A stretch of DNA of 64,000 nucleotides, from assembly GCA_947453145.1 (NCBI GenBank), contig CANGFA010000011.1, forward strand, positions 1 to 64,000, written 5' to 3'. The position numbers and the translations under genes were made by a program. The notes under the pieces are model-generated. The model was given only the letters and a program-made list of their open reading frames with translations, did no database searches and was not told the origin of the DNA. Of the stretch, positions 9,886 to 20,964 are shown piece by piece; position 1 is the first letter of the stretch; each line of letters starts with the position of its first letter. This DNA comes from Bacteroidota bacterium. Lineage in GTDB: Bacteria; Bacteroidota; Bacteroidia; Chitinophagales; Chitinophagaceae.

Positions 9886-10278
9886 ATGTTTAAAAAATGG
9901 AATTGGGACGCAATTGGAATTGGAGCTTCACTAGCCTGTGCTATTCATTGTGCATTATTGCCTTTGTTTTTTAGCAGCCTCCCCTTACTAGGCATAAATA
10001 TATTACACAATTTCCAATTTGAATTTGGAATGATTGTTTTGTCCTTTGGCATTGGCGCCTATTCCTTATATCATGGATATAAAAAACACCACCACTCCTA
10101 TAAGCCCATTATTTTATTTAGTATCGGCATTGCCATTATGTTTGCAAGAATGGTATTTAGAGAAATTGAGTTTTATTTGTTATTTCCGGCTGCCATATTA
10201 ATCGTATACGCACATATCAATAACCATATGCGTTGTAGAGTACACAATCATGCACACGCAGACGATTGTGATCATTAA
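9886..10278 (+). CDS. MerC domain-containing membrane protein with His-rich tail
   Basis: GASLACAIHCALLPLFF motif, 4 hydrophobic segments, C-terminal HNHAHADDCDH. Confidence 0.8.
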   Translation: MFKKWNWDAIGIGASLACAIHCALLPLFFSSLPLLGINILHNFQFEFGMIVLSFGIGAYSLYHGYKKHHHSYKPIILFSIGIAIMFARMVFREIEFYLLFPAAILIVYAHINNHMRCRVHNHAHADDCDH

Positions 10279-10326
10279 TTTTATGAATGATTGGCTACAA
10301 ATGAACCAGAAAAACAGGTTTAATTT

Positions 10327-11832
10327 TTAAGCGAAAGTATAACTCATAGAGCCGTCCTTTTCGTCCTTAAGCTGAATGCCCATGGCAGTTAACTGATTTC
10401 TGATTTTATCGCTGGTTGCAAAATCTTTTCTTGCTTTTGCGTCCTTACGAATTTCAATTAATAAATGTATCACACCTTTTAATTGTTCCAAATTAGCACC
10501 AGCTTCCACCTTTATACCTAAAATATTTTCAATAAACAAGGTCAACTGGTTTTGAACAAAAATCCAAGTCTCTCCACTCACTGCATCTGCTGCAATATGC
10601 TTGTCTTTTAAGGAATTAATGCTGGGTAATATTTCAAATAAATTAGCTACAACTTTGGCCGTATTCATATCGTCGTCCATGAACTCCTCCAATTCTGTTG
10701 TCCAATTTTTTAATTGCGTATCTAAGTTTACATCTGTGGCAACTGTGCCTGCAGTAAAACTTTGCGCTTTTAACCACTCATAGCCTTCCATCATTCGCTT
10801 CAACGCTTTTTCAGAAGATTGTAATGCATCATTGCTAAAATCCAATGTACCGCGATACTGGCTTTGTAAAATAAAAAAGCGAACTGTCATGGGAGCATAA
10901 GCCTGAGTTAATTCGGGATGGTTACCTGTAAACAACTCACTAAGCTTAATTACATTGTTATAACTTTTACCCATCTTGCGGCCATTAATGGTAATCATAT
11001 TATTATGCATCCAATAACGCGCAGGAATTTCGTGATTACAAACATTGCTTTGTGCAATTTCACATTCATGATGCGGAAATTGCAAATCCATACCTCCACC
11101 ATGAATATCAAATCGTTTACCTAAATACTTTGTAGCCATTGCGGAACACTCTATATGCCAACCCGGAAAACCTTCACCCCATGGGCTTTGCCAACGCATG
11201 ATATGTTCTATTGGTGCTTTTTTCCACAAGGCAAAATCTACTTTATTTCTTTTCTCTTCCTGATTTTCTAATTCACGGGTTGTTTCTAATTGCTCTTCTA
11301 AATTACGACCACTTAAAATACCGTAGGGTTGATTTTTTTTAGAAAAATCAACATTGTATTTTACTACATCAAAATAAACAGATCCATTGCTTTCATATGC
11401 ATATCCGTCCTTGATGATGGTTTTAATCATTTCTATTTGCTCCACAATATGACCCGTTGCGGTGGGTTCAATACTTGGAGGTAAGTTATTAAACTGCTCC
11501 ATGGCCCAGTGATATAAGTGCGTGTACTTTTGCACCAGCTCCATGGGTTCCAGCTTTTCTAAAATTGCTTTTGAGGCAATTTTGTCTTCCGCTTGTTTTC
11601 CCTCTTCCTCAAAATGTCCGGCATCTGTAATATTTCGGACATAACGCACCTTATACCCTTTGTGTAATAAGTATCTAAACACCACATCAAAAGTGATAAA
11701 AGGACGCGCATGACCTAAATGGCTTTCTCCACTTACGGTTGGTCCACAAACATACATACCCACATAGGGGGCATTAATAGGTTCGAAAACTTCTTTTTGA
11801 CGAGTAAGGGAGTTGTATATTTTTAGTGCCAT
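10327..11832 (-). CDS. cysS: cysteine--tRNA ligase
   Basis: [41 protein letters not shown]. Confidence 0.95.
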   Translation of the reverse strand: MALKIYNSLTRQKEVFEPINAPYVGMYVCGPTVSGESHLGHARPFITFDVVFRYLLHKGYKVRYVRNITDAGHFEEEGKQAEDKIASKAILEKLEPMELVQKYTHLYHWAMEQFNNLPPSIEPTATGHIVEQIEMIKTIIKDGYAYESNGSVYFDVVKYNVDFSKKNQPYGILSGRNLEEQLETTRELENQEEKRNKVDFALWKKAPIEHIMRWQSPWGEGFPGWHIECSAMATKYLGKRFDIHGGGMDLQFPHHECEIAQSNVCNHEIPARYWMHNNMITINGRKMGKSYNNVIKLSELFTGNHPELTQAYAPMTVRFFILQSQYRGTLDFSNDALQSSEKALKRMMEGYEWLKAQSFTAGTVATDVNLDTQLKNWTTELEEFMDDDMNTAKVVANLFEILPSINSLKDKHIAADAVSGETWIFVQNQLTLFIENILGIKVEAGANLEQLKGVIHLLIEIRKDAKARKDFATSDKIRNQLTAMGIQLKDEKDGSMSYTFA

Positions 11833-11869
11833 AGTGTAGACACAAAGATATTTTATTTTAGGGAACCGA

Positions 11870-12961
11870 TTATTGTTTTTTTAACAATAGATCAGCCATA
11901 ATCATTTGGTGATCACTTAGGTTTTCATCGGTTTGTTCCCAAGATTTAATATCCCATTTTTGATTGGCAAAAATATAGTCTATCCTAAGAATAGGGGAAA
12001 TGCCTAAAAAAGTTGCACCCACACCAAATCCTTTTGCTAAAAATGCATCCTGCCAACCCTTTGCAATTTTTTGATAGGTATAAGAATTGGGGACATCATT
12101 AAAATCACCCGTAATAATGGTTGGAAAGGGACTACTATTTATTTCTTTTTCTACAATGGCAGCCTGATCCGCTCTTTCTTCAAAAGCATGTTTCATTTTA
12201 CGAATAACACCCCACTTATTTTTACCTGCATCATCAATAGCATCAAAATCCTTTTGTTTAAATTTATAAGAAGCCAAATGCGTGGTATATACTTTAATCG
12301 TATCGTCGCCCTTTAAAATAGTAGCAGCAATTAGACTCTCTTTGTTTTTATATCCAAAGCGCTGCACATTAATAATTTTATACTTTGAATAAATAATGCA
12401 GCCAGAATAATAAGCGAGTTGTTGGGTTTGGTAATCTTTTGAGAAATAAGAATAAGGATAGTCTGCCAAAAAATATTGTGCATGATTGGCAATATCACCT
12501 GGTCTATCATTGGTATTGTATTCCTGCATACAAATAATGTCGGGATTCCATTTTTGAATAGAATATGCAATTTCTTGCGTGCGAAGTTTAAGGGTGGTAT
12601 TGGTTTGTATGCCATTAAAGCCTCTTACATTCCAACTAATAATACGAAGGTTATTTTCTCTTTTGTTTTTTGGCAAGACCGTTCCCGGATGCCATGCAAA
12701 AAAAACATAAATAAATTTCCAGCTCACTATTAAACTAACTAAAGATATAAATGCTATGAATGGCTTTGCGATCAACCAAAAAAATAAAAATAAAATTTCA
12801 AGGACTAATAAATAAGGAATCATAAGTCCTAAAAAACCGTTAACCCAAATAAAATGAATGGGAGAAAAAAAGATAGGATAAAGCAATAAAACCGAAACCA
12901 GCACATTTAAAATGATAATTGCTTTTTTACCTGCTTTTCTTATGGGGGATTTTTTAGCCAT
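11870..12961 (-). CDS. endonuclease/exonuclease/phosphatase family protein
   Basis: [30 protein letters not shown] motifs; N-terminal TM segments. Confidence 0.9.
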   Translation of the reverse strand: MAKKSPIRKAGKKAIIILNVLVSVLLLYPIFFSPIHFIWVNGFLGLMIPYLLVLEILFLFFWLIAKPFIAFISLVSLIVSWKFIYVFFAWHPGTVLPKNKRENNLRIISWNVRGFNGIQTNTTLKLRTQEIAYSIQKWNPDIICMQEYNTNDRPGDIANHAQYFLADYPYSYFSKDYQTQQLAYYSGCIIYSKYKIINVQRFGYKNKESLIAATILKGDDTIKVYTTHLASYKFKQKDFDAIDDAGKNKWGVIRKMKHAFEERADQAAIVEKEINSSPFPTIITGDFNDVPNSYTYQKIAKGWQDAFLAKGFGVGATFLGISPILRIDYIFANQKWDIKSWEQTDENLSDHQMIMADLLLKKQ

Positions 12962-13647
12962 TAATTTTTGGGGCTTAAACTATTATTTAACAAATGTAAT
13001 AGTTGATGCATCCACTTTCCCAAATCCTTCCCTCTTTTTAATAACACTACATACATCAAGCCCATTATCCCACCTACTATAATGGAAATATCCACTGCTA
13101 AAGATGCATCTATTAGGGTATAGCCCTGTAATAGAATAAATACAATTCCAAAAATCCAAAGTGGTATACCTCCTGCTATGGTTGGTAAAAACTTATAATT
13201 AGGAGCTATTGCAATGGTGGCTAGGGCTAAACCTGTTACGCTTACCGCCGCGCCAACCAGGGGTTGGTTGGCACCTATTCCTAAAAATACAATCGCCCCA
13301 ATTAAACCACTATAAAAATAAATAGGAAAAATATGTTTGTTGGCCCCTCTCACCTGTAAAACATAACTAAAAATGGAAAGCCATATCATATTTGCACACA
13401 AAACCCAAAAACCATCATGTACCCAATTATAGGTTAACAAAGACCATGGATGTTGAAACCAATCTCTTTGTAAAGTAAGTGGATAAAATAATTGATTGTA
13501 GAATTTTTCAACAGGTTCGCTTTCTAAAAAATAAATCACTTTCAATAAACCCAACATCACATAACCTACCAAATTAATAGCCAACAAAGCTACTAGTGCA
13601 TTGTTGTCTGCACCCAACAAAGGTTTTTGATCTTGTTCTTGTTGCAT
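12961..13647 (-). CDS. rhomboid-family membrane protein, probably catalytically inactive
   Basis: Aligned by eye to the neighbouring rhomboid; GASG is replaced by GAAV and the TM6 His is missing. Confidence 0.75.
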   Translation of the reverse strand: MQQEQDQKPLLGADNNALVALLAINLVGYVMLGLLKVIYFLESEPVEKFYNQLFYPLTLQRDWFQHPWSLLTYNWVHDGFWVLCANMIWLSIFSYVLQVRGANKHIFPIYFYSGLIGAIVFLGIGANQPLVGAAVSVTGLALATIAIAPNYKFLPTIAGGIPLWIFGIVFILLQGYTLIDASLAVDISIIVGGIMGLMYVVLLKRGKDLGKWMHQLLHLLNNSLSPKN

Positions 13648-13665
13648 AAATAATTTTAAAAAAGA

Positions 13666-14325
13666 TTAATAGCGCCTGTTATTTTTCTTCCAAATAAAAA
13701 CCAAAATAAATCCTACAATCGCACCTCCAACATGGGCCCATCTTGCTACACCGTCCCGTGGTGCATTTTGTAAAGCAGTAATTAATTCAAAGGAGAAATA
13801 AATAATTCCCAACCACTTTGCTTTCATGGGAATAAAAAAGTAAATGTATATGTAAGTGTTGGGAAATAAATAAACAAAGGCAATCAAAATTCCAAACACC
13901 GCACCACTTGCTCCAAGCGTTGCAATATCTACTCTCGATTGATAATACATTTCACTGGCATGTATTAATTCATAAGAAGTAATACCCAGGTGTAAAAAAG
14001 CGGCGCCTAATCCACATAAAAAATAAAATAATAAAAACTGTTTAGGTCCCCATATGTTTTCCAGTATTGCCCCAAACATCCAAAGGGCTAGCATGTTACC
14101 AAAAATATGTCCCAGGCTTCCATGCATAAACATATGCGTAATTAATTGCCAAGGCTTAAACAAGGAACTTTGATAAGCGTGTAAGGCAAATGTATCTTCG
14201 AACGAAAAGCCTAAAGCAGATCCGGTAAGGGTATTTTGAGCTAAAAACACCAATCCATTTATGATGAGTAAGTTTTTTATTACCGTTGGTAATACACCAA
14301 ATCCGGTGGGTCTAAATTGAGTCAT
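13666..14325 (-). CDS. rhomboid family intramembrane serine protease
   Basis: HMFMHGSLGHIFGNM, TLGASGAVFG, ARWAHVGGAIVG. Confidence 0.92.
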   Translation of the reverse strand: MTQFRPTGFGVLPTVIKNLLIINGLVFLAQNTLTGSALGFSFEDTFALHAYQSSLFKPWQLITHMFMHGSLGHIFGNMLALWMFGAILENIWGPKQFLLFYFLCGLGAAFLHLGITSYELIHASEMYYQSRVDIATLGASGAVFGILIAFVYLFPNTYIYIYFFIPMKAKWLGIIYFSFELITALQNAPRDGVARWAHVGGAIVGFILVFIWKKNNRRY

Positions 14326-14347
14326 TAACTTTTATTTTATAGATAGT

Positions 14348-15787
14348 TTATCTTTTTTTTAATTGAACTACGTTTTCGATATGCAATGTGTGCGGAAACA
14401 TATCCACGGGTTGTATTTTAGTAACCTTATATTTTTCGTCCAATAAGGCGAGGTCTCGCGCTTGCGTTGCAGGGTTACAGCTTACATATACAATAGTTGG
14501 CGCTTCCATTTCTAATAACTTACGCACTAATTTTTCATGCATCCCTGCGCGTGGAGGGTCGGTAATAATAACGTCCGGCTTACCATGCGTTTCAAAAAAA
14601 GCATCATCGCAAATATCAATTACATCCCCTGCAAAAAAAGCAGTGTCATTTAATTGATTCATTGCTGCGTTTTCTTTAGCATCCTCAATCGCATCCGCCA
14701 CAAATTCTACACCCACAATTTTTTTAGCTTGCTTGCTGCAAAAAATTCCAATGCTTCCAGTACCACAATACAAGTCATAAACCACTTCCTTTCCGGTAAG
14801 CTCCGCAAAGTCGCGTGTTACCTGATATAATTTTTCTGCTTGATTAGAATTGGTTTGGAAAAAAGACTTAGGACTAATTTTAAATGCAAAGTCTTCTAAC
14901 ATTTCTGTGATATAACCTTTTCCAAAAAATACCTGTGGTACCAAATCCTGCATGCTATCATTGCGCTTGGTATTAATGGTATACAGCAAAGTAGTGATTT
15001 GAGGAAACTGTTTCAACAATAAATTTAATACTGCTTCTCTTTTCTCAACCTCCTCATAACCCAAAATTAAATTCACCATCCATTCACCTCCCTTGGTATT
15101 ACGCACAAACATATTACGCAACCAACCCTGATGTTGTTTAATATTATAAAAAGGCATTTTATTTTCAATCGCAAAATTCACTACGGCCTTTCTCATTAAA
15201 TTTGTAGGTTCTTCCTGTAAATAACAAGTGTCTATCTCTACCACTTTTTCAAAAAATCCCCTTGCATGAAAACCACCTGCACCAGGTGATGGAATAGAAT
15301 CTGTTCCTGCTGCCTTCATAGCCCTGAACTCCTCGAAGGGAATAAATTTTTCGGTAGCAAAAGTGTATTCAACTTTGTTTCTATACCCTTCCGTAGGTGT
15401 GGCACCCAAAATAGCAGGAATTTCCGGCAAAGCTACTTTTGCAATTCGGGTTAAGTTGTCTACCACTTGCTTATGCTTGTACTTTAATTGTTGCTCATAG
15501 GGCAACATTTGCCATTGACATCCTCCACAAACTCCAAAATGACTACAAAAAGGCTTAACCCTTATTTCGGAATAACTATGAAAATATTTGGCAAAGCCTT
15601 CGGCCCAGTCGGCCTTGTTTTTTTGTAACTGAATGTCTACCACATCGCCGGGGACAGCACCTTCTACAAATATGACTTTACCATCTACCCTTGCCAAAGA
15701 TTTTCCTTCAGCGGCATAGTCCTCAATAAGGACCTTTTCTAAAACAGGTTTTTGCTTTACTTTTCTCACGGGATCAAAGGTACTCAA
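14348..15787 (-). CDS. rlmD: 23S rRNA (uracil-5-)-methyltransferase, RlmD/TrmA family
   Basis: TRAM domain, CGGCQWQ, DLYCGTGSIGIF, DPPRAGMHEK, YVSCNPATQARD. Confidence 0.9.
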   Translation of the reverse strand: MSTFDPVRKVKQKPVLEKVLIEDYAAEGKSLARVDGKVIFVEGAVPGDVVDIQLQKNKADWAEGFAKYFHSYSEIRVKPFCSHFGVCGGCQWQMLPYEQQLKYKHKQVVDNLTRIAKVALPEIPAILGATPTEGYRNKVEYTFATEKFIPFEEFRAMKAAGTDSIPSPGAGGFHARGFFEKVVEIDTCYLQEEPTNLMRKAVVNFAIENKMPFYNIKQHQGWLRNMFVRNTKGGEWMVNLILGYEEVEKREAVLNLLLKQFPQITTLLYTINTKRNDSMQDLVPQVFFGKGYITEMLEDFAFKISPKSFFQTNSNQAEKLYQVTRDFAELTGKEVVYDLYCGTGSIGIFCSKQAKKIVGVEFVADAIEDAKENAAMNQLNDTAFFAGDVIDICDDAFFETHGKPDVIITDPPRAGMHEKLVRKLLEMEAPTIVYVSCNPATQARDLALLDEKYKVTKIQPVDMFPHTLHIENVVQLKKR

Positions 15788-15854
15788 CCCTACTTATATT
15801 TAAAGTAAATGCCTATATAATTTAAGATGTCTAATAAATTTATATTTTTACAAC

Positions 15855-17306
15855 ATGAAAAAAATATGGATTGCCACATTGTTGTTTCCCCTTGTTTTAT
15901 CGGCACAAACTAAAAAAAGCACCTCGGCAAGTACAAGTGTTGGTCACGCTATTCAAATTAGCCTTAAACCTTATCAAAACACCAAAATATATATTGGTAC
16001 TAATTACGGTAACAGTAAAGTATTTGCAGATTCCTGTATTTTAAATGATAAAAGCGAGGGGGTGTTTAAGTCTGGTCAAAAATTAACACCTGGCATTTAT
16101 TTTGTGGTCTCTCCTAAGATGAGTATTTTATTTGATTTTTTAGTAGACGAAAATCAACAATTTAAAATTACCGCGGATACCCTTGATCTAAAAAATGTAA
16201 CTATTACAGGATCTAAGGACAATGAAATGTTTAAAAACTATTCTAAAGGAATTAATGATTTGTTTGTTGAATTAAATGGAATTGAACAAAATTTTAAAAA
16301 TGCAAAAACAACTAAGGATTCAGCAAATTTTAAAGAAGCTTATTTAGCTAAAGACAAAGAGATAAAACAAAAAAGACGCAGTTATATTCAAGCCAATCCG
16401 GGATCCATGATGAGTTTTTTATTAAACACCATGGAGGTTCCGGAAGCACCTAGTATCCCCATAGTCAATGGCAAAGCGGATTCCCTTTATCCTTATAGAT
16501 ATGTAAAAGACCATTATTGGGACAACGTAGTTTTTAATGATAATCGATTATTAAGAACTCCTTTTTTTGAAAATAAATTGGACGATTACTTTAAAAATTA
16601 TGTTTCACGTGATCCGGACTCCGTTATCAATGAAGTGCAATACATGTTAACGGTAGCTAAAACAGGAAAAGAAATATATCCTTTTTTACTTTTTAAGTTT
16701 ACCAATAAATATATAAGTCCAGAGTTTATGGGACAGGATAAAGTGTTCTTGCACATTTATCAAAACTTTTTTGCAAAAGGAGATACGATATTGTTAAATG
16801 AGGCCTCCAAAAAATCATTGCGCGACAGGGCTTATAGTTTAATGGCGAATCAACTGGGATTACCTGCACCTATATTGGTTTTGAACGATATTAATGAAAA
16901 ACGTTTTGCGCTTCACAATATGAAAGCAAACTATACATTTATTGCATTTTGGGATCCAACCTGTAGTCATTGTAAAGTAGAAATTCCAAAACTAGATTCC
17001 ATGTATAAAGCCAGTTGGGTAAAACATGATATTAAAGTGATTGCTGTAAATATTAATGCAAAGGAAATGACTGCTTGGAAAACTTTCATAAAAGAACATC
17101 ATTTAGAGCAGTGGACCAATGCTTATCAAACAGACGAGGACTTGAATAAAGAAATTGCCGAAGGCAGACCCACTACCATTAGACAACTTTATGATGTATT
17201 TAAGACCCCTACTTTTTATTTATTAGATAAAGACAAAAAAATTGTAGCTAAAAATTTAAGCATAGAACAGTTCAATGATTTTTTAGAATCTACAATGAAA
17301 AAATAA
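15855..17306 (+). CDS. TlpA-like thioredoxin-domain protein (DUF4369/DUF5106-type), secreted
   Basis: Signal peptide; C-terminal FWDPTCSHCKVEIPKL thioredoxin motif. Confidence 0.8.
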   Translation: MKKIWIATLLFPLVLSAQTKKSTSASTSVGHAIQISLKPYQNTKIYIGTNYGNSKVFADSCILNDKSEGVFKSGQKLTPGIYFVVSPKMSILFDFLVDENQQFKITADTLDLKNVTITGSKDNEMFKNYSKGINDLFVELNGIEQNFKNAKTTKDSANFKEAYLAKDKEIKQKRRSYIQANPGSMMSFLLNTMEVPEAPSIPIVNGKADSLYPYRYVKDHYWDNVVFNDNRLLRTPFFENKLDDYFKNYVSRDPDSVINEVQYMLTVAKTGKEIYPFLLFKFTNKYISPEFMGQDKVFLHIYQNFFAKGDTILLNEASKKSLRDRAYSLMANQLGLPAPILVLNDINEKRFALHNMKANYTFIAFWDPTCSHCKVEIPKLDSMYKASWVKHDIKVIAVNINAKEMTAWKTFIKEHHLEQWTNAYQTDEDLNKEIAEGRPTTIRQLYDVFKTPTFYLLDKDKKIVAKNLSIEQFNDFLESTMKK

Positions 17307-17325
17307 ACGGGTATAATTTCCAACA

Positions 17326-17356
17326 AAAAAAGGAGTCTATGCTAGACTCCTTTTTT
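17326..17356. terminator. bidirectional intrinsic terminator
   Basis: 14-bp arms AAAAAAGGAGTCTA / TAGACTCCTTTTTT, 3-nt loop, between convergent genes. Confidence 0.9.
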
Positions 17357-17372
17357 ATGCAATATTGTTTGT

Positions 17373-18326
17373 TTAAAATACGGCTGCTACAACATCCTTT
17401 ACTACTTTTGGCTTTCCTAAAGTATAATAGTGTAAAACCGGTACGCCAGCGGCTTTTAGCTCCTTGCTTTGTTGTATTAACCACTCGGTGCCCACTTGTT
17501 CACAAGCTTCGTCCGTAGTAGCTGCTTCCATTGCGCTTCTTAATTCTGCAGGAATATCTACATAAAATATATTAGGTAAAATAGTTAACTGCTTTTTGTT
17601 GGTAATGGGTTTTAAACCTGGTATAATAGGAACATTAATACCAATGCTTCGGCATGCATCTACATATTCAAAATATTTTTTGTTGTCAAAAAACATTTGC
17701 GTCATAATATATTGTGCACCTGCATCTACTTTTGCTTTGGCAATTTGTAAATCAAATTCCATACTTGGTGCTTCAAAATGTTTTTCGGGGTAACCCGAAA
17801 CACCCATACAAAAATTGGTCTTACTTCCGTTTATAATTTCTTTATCTAAATATGCTCCGTTATTTAATCCCACTACCTGCTTTAATAAATCAATGGCTTG
17901 TTGATTACCATTTGGTTCAGGTACAAAAGTTTTTTGCCCCTTTTCCGCATCTCCTCGTAAAACCAATACATTATCAATGCCTAAAAATTGTAAGTCTATT
18001 AGTGCATCCTCGGTTTCTCTTTTAGAAAAGCCACCACAAATTATATGTGGCACCGCGTCTACATTATAATGGTTCATAATGGCCGCACAAATACCTACCG
18101 TACCTGGGCGCTTACGCACATCCACTTTTTCTTCCACGCCGGCTGCGTTTTTACGAACCAGGGTTTCGCTTCGGTGATAAGTAACGTTAATCCAAGAGGG
18201 CTTAAACTCCATTAATGGGTCCAAGTGCTCATATATATAAGAAATGGTTCTTCCCTTTAAAGGAGGTAATACCTCAAAGGATACCAATGTGTCTTTTGCC
18301 TTAGCCAAATGTTCAATAACCTGCAT
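17373..18326 (-). CDS. metF: methylenetetrahydrofolate reductase
   Basis: FEVLPPLKGR, NVTYHRSE, GVSGYPEKH, AGAQYIMTQMFFD, PIIPGLKPI. Confidence 0.93.
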   Translation of the reverse strand: MQVIEHLAKAKDTLVSFEVLPPLKGRTISYIYEHLDPLMEFKPSWINVTYHRSETLVRKNAAGVEEKVDVRKRPGTVGICAAIMNHYNVDAVPHIICGGFSKRETEDALIDLQFLGIDNVLVLRGDAEKGQKTFVPEPNGNQQAIDLLKQVVGLNNGAYLDKEIINGSKTNFCMGVSGYPEKHFEAPSMEFDLQIAKAKVDAGAQYIMTQMFFDNKKYFEYVDACRSIGINVPIIPGLKPITNKKQLTILPNIFYVDIPAELRSAMEAATTDEACEQVGTEWLIQQSKELKAAGVPVLHYYTLGKPKVVKDVVAAVF

Positions 18327-18435
18327 GTGCTTATTTTTCTCTTAACCAAATTAGATAGTTTGCAAAAATAGTTAATATTAGTAAGTGATGGGTGCAAAAG
18401 ATAGATTTACCCTTATTTTTGTATAAATAATTACT

Positions 18436-19200
18436 GTGATACTTACAATACATACCGACAAGCTTATCAAACAATATAAGAACCGCCGTGTGGTGGACCA
18501 AGTGAGTATTTCGGTAAAGCAAGGAGAAATTGTGGGTTTATTGGGTCCAAATGGAGCAGGTAAAACCACTACTTTTTACATGGTGGTAGGTTTAATTGCA
18601 CCCGACGAGGGGCGTGTATTTTTAAACGATGAGGATATCACTAAGCTACCTATGTACAAGCGTGCTCAAATGGGTTTGGGTTACTTACCACAAGAGGCAA
18701 GCGTATTTAGAAAGTTATCGGTGGCAGATAATATCATGGCCGTTTTAGAAATGACAAAATTAACCAAGGGGGAAAGAGAACATAAATTAGAAACCCTTTT
18801 AGATGAATTTAATTTACATCATGTTCGTAATAATAATGGAGATAGTTTAAGTGGAGGTGAAAGAAGAAGAACCGAAATCGCGCGCGCTTTGGCCGTAGAT
18901 CCTAAATTTATTTTATTGGACGAACCCTTTGCTGGCGTAGATCCTATAGCAGTGGAAGATATACAATCGGTAGTAGCTCGTTTAAAATTAAAAGACATTG
19001 GTATTTTAATTACCGATCATAATGTAAATGAAACCCTTTCTATTTGTGACCGTGCTTACTTATTAATTGAGGGGAAAATTTTTAAACACGGTACCGCCGA
19101 GGAATTAGCCGAAGACGAACAAGTAAGAAGATTATACTTAGGTACTAATTTTGAATTAAAACGCAAGGATTGGATTATTGAAATGGGTCAAAAAAGCTAG
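18436..19200 (+). CDS. lptB: LPS export ABC transporter ATP-binding protein
   Basis: [51 protein letters not shown] start. Confidence 0.93.
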   Translation: MILTIHTDKLIKQYKNRRVVDQVSISVKQGEIVGLLGPNGAGKTTTFYMVVGLIAPDEGRVFLNDEDITKLPMYKRAQMGLGYLPQEASVFRKLSVADNIMAVLEMTKLTKGEREHKLETLLDEFNLHHVRNNNGDSLSGGERRRTEIARALAVDPKFILLDEPFAGVDPIAVEDIQSVVARLKLKDIGILITDHNVNETLSICDRAYLLIEGKIFKHGTAEELAEDEQVRRLYLGTNFELKRKDWIIEMGQKS

Positions 19201-19236
19201 TTTATTTAGCTGCTTCGCGTATATTGTGTAACGCCT

Positions 19237-20751
19237 ATGAAGATATTTAGCCCAGCACTTTCACGATTAGCTCGCTTACGATATTGGCGAATTGAGCATT
19301 GGGTTCAAAATCCAATTAATGCACAACGCGAGGTATTGCAAGATCTCATTACACATGGACAGTACACCCAGTTTGGACTACAATATCAATTTGCAGACAT
19401 TTTTACGATTAGGAAGTTTAAAGAAAAAGTGCCTATCCACGAATACGAGGACCTCAAACCCTATATCGATAAAATATTAGCGGGGGAAGAGTCGGTACTT
19501 TGGAATACGCCCGTGGAGTGGTTTGCTAAAAGTAGTGGCACAACCAATGACAAGAGTAAATTTATTCCGCTTACCACAGAAAGTATTGAGGAGAATCATT
19601 TTCAAGGCTCGAAAGACGTACTTACCATTTATTACAACGATCTTCCCGATAGCGACTTGTTAATGGGCAAAGGTTTAGTAATTGGTGGATCGCATCAGGT
19701 ACATCCTATAAAAGAAAATTTTAAATATGGGGACCTAAGCGGGGTACTATTGCAGAATTCACCATTTTGGTCTTCTTTTATTAGAACACCCGAATTGTCT
19801 ATTGCGCTCTTGGACGAATGGGAAAATAAAATTGAAAGCCTAGCGCAAAGTACCATTAACGAAGACGTAAGTTCCATATCCGGTGTGCCAACTTGGACCA
19901 TGGTATTGTTAAAAAGAATTTTAGAGATAACTGGGAAAAAGAATATTAAAGAAGTGTGGCCCAATTTTGAAGTATACATTCATGGGGGCGTTTCGTTCAC
20001 GCCATATAAAAATGAATTCAATAAATTAATTGGTCCGGGTTGTAACTACGTAGAAATATACAATGCAAGTGAGGGTTTCTTTGCGGCACAGGATAGGCTT
20101 AACGAAGAAGGTATGTTGTTGTTTTTGGAGCATGGCATATTTTATGAATTTATGCCCATTGAAGAATACGGAAAAGAAAATCCTAGTACCATTGGTTTAG
20201 ACAAAGTAGAATTAGGAAAAAATTACGCCATTGTAATTAGTACCAATGGTGGCTTGTGGAGATACTTGGTGGGAGATACCATTCAATTTACAACACTTGC
20301 CCCTTTTAGAATTAAAGTATCTGGAAGGTTAAAACAATTTATTAACGCTTTTGGCGAAGAAGTAATTGCTGATAATACAGACAAAGCCATAAGTGAAGCC
20401 TGTGCCAAGTTTGGCCTTACCATGTTAGATTATACTGCAGCGCCAGTTTATATGTCAGACAACAATTCCGGGGCACACGAATGGCTCATTGAATTTGAAC
20501 AAGCACCCAAAGACATGCTTGCTTTTACCATTTGCTTGGATAAAAAATTGCAATCCTTAAATAGTGATTACGAAGCAAAACGCCATAAAGATATTGCATT
20601 GGGATTGCCCATTATTACTGCAGCAAAAAAAGGTTGTTTTCATGAGTGGCTAAAAAGTAAGGGGAAGCTAGGAGGACAACACAAAGTGCCCCGTTTGTCC
20701 AATGAGCGCAAACTCATTGAGGAATTAAAACACATTCACTTTGAATTATAA
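19237..20751 (+). CDS. GH3 auxin-responsive promoter family protein (acyl-acid amido synthetase-like)
   Basis: FAKSSGTTNDKSKFIPLT, EIYNASEGFFA, LWRYLVGDTIQFT. Confidence 0.88.
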   Translation: MKIFSPALSRLARLRYWRIEHWVQNPINAQREVLQDLITHGQYTQFGLQYQFADIFTIRKFKEKVPIHEYEDLKPYIDKILAGEESVLWNTPVEWFAKSSGTTNDKSKFIPLTTESIEENHFQGSKDVLTIYYNDLPDSDLLMGKGLVIGGSHQVHPIKENFKYGDLSGVLLQNSPFWSSFIRTPELSIALLDEWENKIESLAQSTINEDVSSISGVPTWTMVLLKRILEITGKKNIKEVWPNFEVYIHGGVSFTPYKNEFNKLIGPGCNYVEIYNASEGFFAAQDRLNEEGMLLFLEHGIFYEFMPIEEYGKENPSTIGLDKVELGKNYAIVISTNGGLWRYLVGDTIQFTTLAPFRIKVSGRLKQFINAFGEEVIADNTDKAISEACAKFGLTMLDYTAAPVYMSDNNSGAHEWLIEFEQAPKDMLAFTICLDKKLQSLNSDYEAKRHKDIALGLPIITAAKKGCFHEWLKSKGKLGGQHKVPRLSNERKLIEELKHIHFEL

Positions 20752-20754
20752 AAA

Positions 20755-20964
20755 ATGATAGAAACTTTAGGGTGGATTGCAACCGCTATAGTGGTGGGTT
20801 CTTTTGCAATACAAGATGTTAAAAAATTGCGCATTGCCAATAGTTTTGGTAGCTTACTATGGATTGCTTATGGTTTTTTAAAACAGGATAATCCTGTTAT
20901 CTTTGTAAATATTAGTATTGTATTAATGCATACTTATTGGTTTATTAAAAATAGAAAACGATGA
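20755..20964 (+). CDS. small three-TM membrane protein, YgjV/SemiSWEET-like
   Basis: 69-aa hydrophobic ORF tightly packed between GH3 and fabG. Confidence 0.6.
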   Translation: MIETLGWIATAIVVGSFAIQDVKKLRIANSFGSLLWIAYGFLKQDNPVIFVNISIVLMHTYWFIKNRKR

